Source: Sphingomonas zeae
GTDB taxonomy: Bacteria > Pseudomonadota > Alphaproteobacteria > Sphingomonadales > Sphingomonadaceae
Assembly: GCF_014197135.1 (NCBI RefSeq)
Contig: NZ_JACIFA010000009.1
Location: 1 to 64,000, forward strand
Length of the DNA stretch: 64,000 nt
Reading direction: 5' to 3'
Below the pieces are notes generated by a model. The model saw only the letters and a program-made list of their open reading frames with translations. It searched no databases and was not told the origin of the DNA. Positions 63,356 to 64,000 of the stretch are shown here, one piece after another (position 1 is the first letter of the stretch; each line of letters starts with the position of its first letter). The position numbers and the translations under genes are program-made.

Positions 63356-64000
63356 TTGGCACCTGAGATAGATAGTGATGACTTCGCACGGCGCTTCGCG
63401 CTGCGACCTGGTCAGCTCATGTGGTTTCTGGGCGCGGGTGCGTCTGTCTCTGCGGGCGTGCCCACCGCATGGGACATGATCTGGCAGTTCAAGCAGATCC
63501 TCTATGCGGCGCAGCGGCGGGTGCCGCTTTCGACCATCGCCGACACCGGCAATCCGAGTGTGCGTGCGTTGCTCGACGCCCATGTCAGCGGATCGGGCAG
63601 CTTACCAGTCCCCGGTGCTCCGGACGAATATGCGGCGCTATTCGAAGCAGCTTATCCCGCCGAGAAGGACCGTCGAACGTTCATCGATGGCATGATCGGC
63701 GGCGCAAAGCCTGCTTATGGCCACCTAGCGCTCGCTGCCCTGCTAAAGGCGGGGCATGCTCACCTGATCTGGACCACCAACTTCGATCACCTCGTCGCGG
63801 ATGCCTGCGCACAAACCTATGGCACCACCAAGTCGCTCAGCGTCGTGGCCCTTGATGCGCCTGATCTGGCAGCCGAGCAGATTGCAGCGCAGCAATGGCC
63901 TATCGAGGTCAAGCTGCACGGCGATTTCCGGTCCCGCCGGCTCAAGAACACACCCGACGAGCTCAGGCAGCAGGATGCACAGCTCAGAGAGGTGCTCGTC
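63356..64000 (+). CDS. SIR2-like NAD-hydrolysing domain protein (3' end outside window)
   Basis: The frame begins with TTG at 63356, six bases after GGAGGGG, and is open to the window edge (215 residues seen). The SIR2 fold is clear: LGAGAS at residues 25-30 for NAD binding, TTNFDHL at 140-146 and a catalytic His in VKLHGDF at 188. Stand-alone SIR2-like proteins with this pattern deplete NAD in anti-phage systems such as Thoeris, DSR and SIR2-HerA. The rest of the gene, which would show the partner domain, is missing. It is divergent from the DUF2026 gene. Confidence 0.85.
   Translation, partial: MAPEIDSDDFARRFALRPGQLMWFLGAGASVSAGVPTAWDMIWQFKQILYAAQRRVPLSTIADTGNPSVRALLDAHVSGSGSLPVPGAPDEYAALFEAAYPAEKDRRTFIDGMIGGAKPAYGHLALAALLKAGHAHLIWTTNFDHLVADACAQTYGTTKSLSVVALDAPDLAAEQIAAQQWPIEVKLHGDFRSRRLKNTPDELRQQDAQLREVLV

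Noticed and set aside
1..64000. CRISPR array, tRNA, rRNA or phage structural genes
   Set aside because: No regularly spaced direct repeats, no tRNA cloverleaf or rRNA sequence and no capsid, terminase or tail genes were seen on either strand; a weak tRNA could be missed by eye.

Overview
The window looks like accessory DNA of a high-GC alphaproteobacterium, most likely a sphingomonad. The reasons are the codon and GC style, the czc/P1B-4/CDF metal genes in sphingomonad-like order, a bacterial myo-inositol-phosphate synthase, an IS5-family remnant of a type common in that group, and a VirB/VirD4 conjugation apparatus. No rRNA, tRNA, replication origin, partition gene or relaxase is visible. 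The window is therefore part of a plasmid, megaplasmid or integrative conjugative element, and I cannot say which.

Layout. 1-5.5 kb is a redox block: a truncated LysR gene, a quinone-oxidoreductase-like MDR protein, a LysR gene divergent from a DODA-type dioxygenase, a QorB-like NmrA protein and an SDR. 5.8-10.3 kb holds an SbcC/SbcD-like DNA repair pair and a first VapBC toxin-antitoxin pair. 10.9-12.7 kb is a small envelope/redox operon (DUF2946-like, DsbB-like and a secreted Cys-Gly-Cys protein). 13-32.2 kb is a heavy-metal island, almost all on the minus strand. It carries mscS-ino1, a CDF exporter, DUF305, ZIP, DedA, a P1B-4 ATPase, bestrophin, an orphan fliE, two MliC-like lipoproteins, czcCBA, a second short CDF protein and a divergent MerR regulator with a typical overlong-spacer promoter.

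32.2-43.6 kb is a defence-like island. It contains three small or membrane genes of unknown function and a GHKL-ATPase protein with a C-terminal PD-(D/E)XK-like motif. A tyrosine recombinase is translationally coupled to a HEPN/zinc-ribbon protein, and divergent from that lies a compact vapB-vapC-hamA-hamB operon. The operon's HamA-like nuclease and HamB-like Ski2-type helicase resemble Hachiman, and the helicase is interrupted by a one-base frameshift in a run of eight G. 43.7-45.4 kb holds recombinase debris and small regulators. 45.5-60.0 kb is a nearly complete T4SS: M15 peptidase, VirB1, an LPD7-like protein, VirB2-VirB6 with an EexN-like lipoprotein, VirB7-VirB11 and VirD4.

An IS5-family remnant at 60.1-60.5 kb separates the T4SS from a second defence-like cluster that runs off the right edge: a frameshifted HNH nuclease, an AbiGi-like protein, a DUF2026 protein and a divergent SIR2-domain protein. 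The cargo reads as mobile metal tolerance plus two anti-phage or anti-plasmid islands flanking a conjugation machine. The strongest leads are the TA-linked HamAB-like operon with its mutable G tract, the recombinase/HEPN pair, and the GHKL/PD-(D/E)XK protein with its unknown neighbours.
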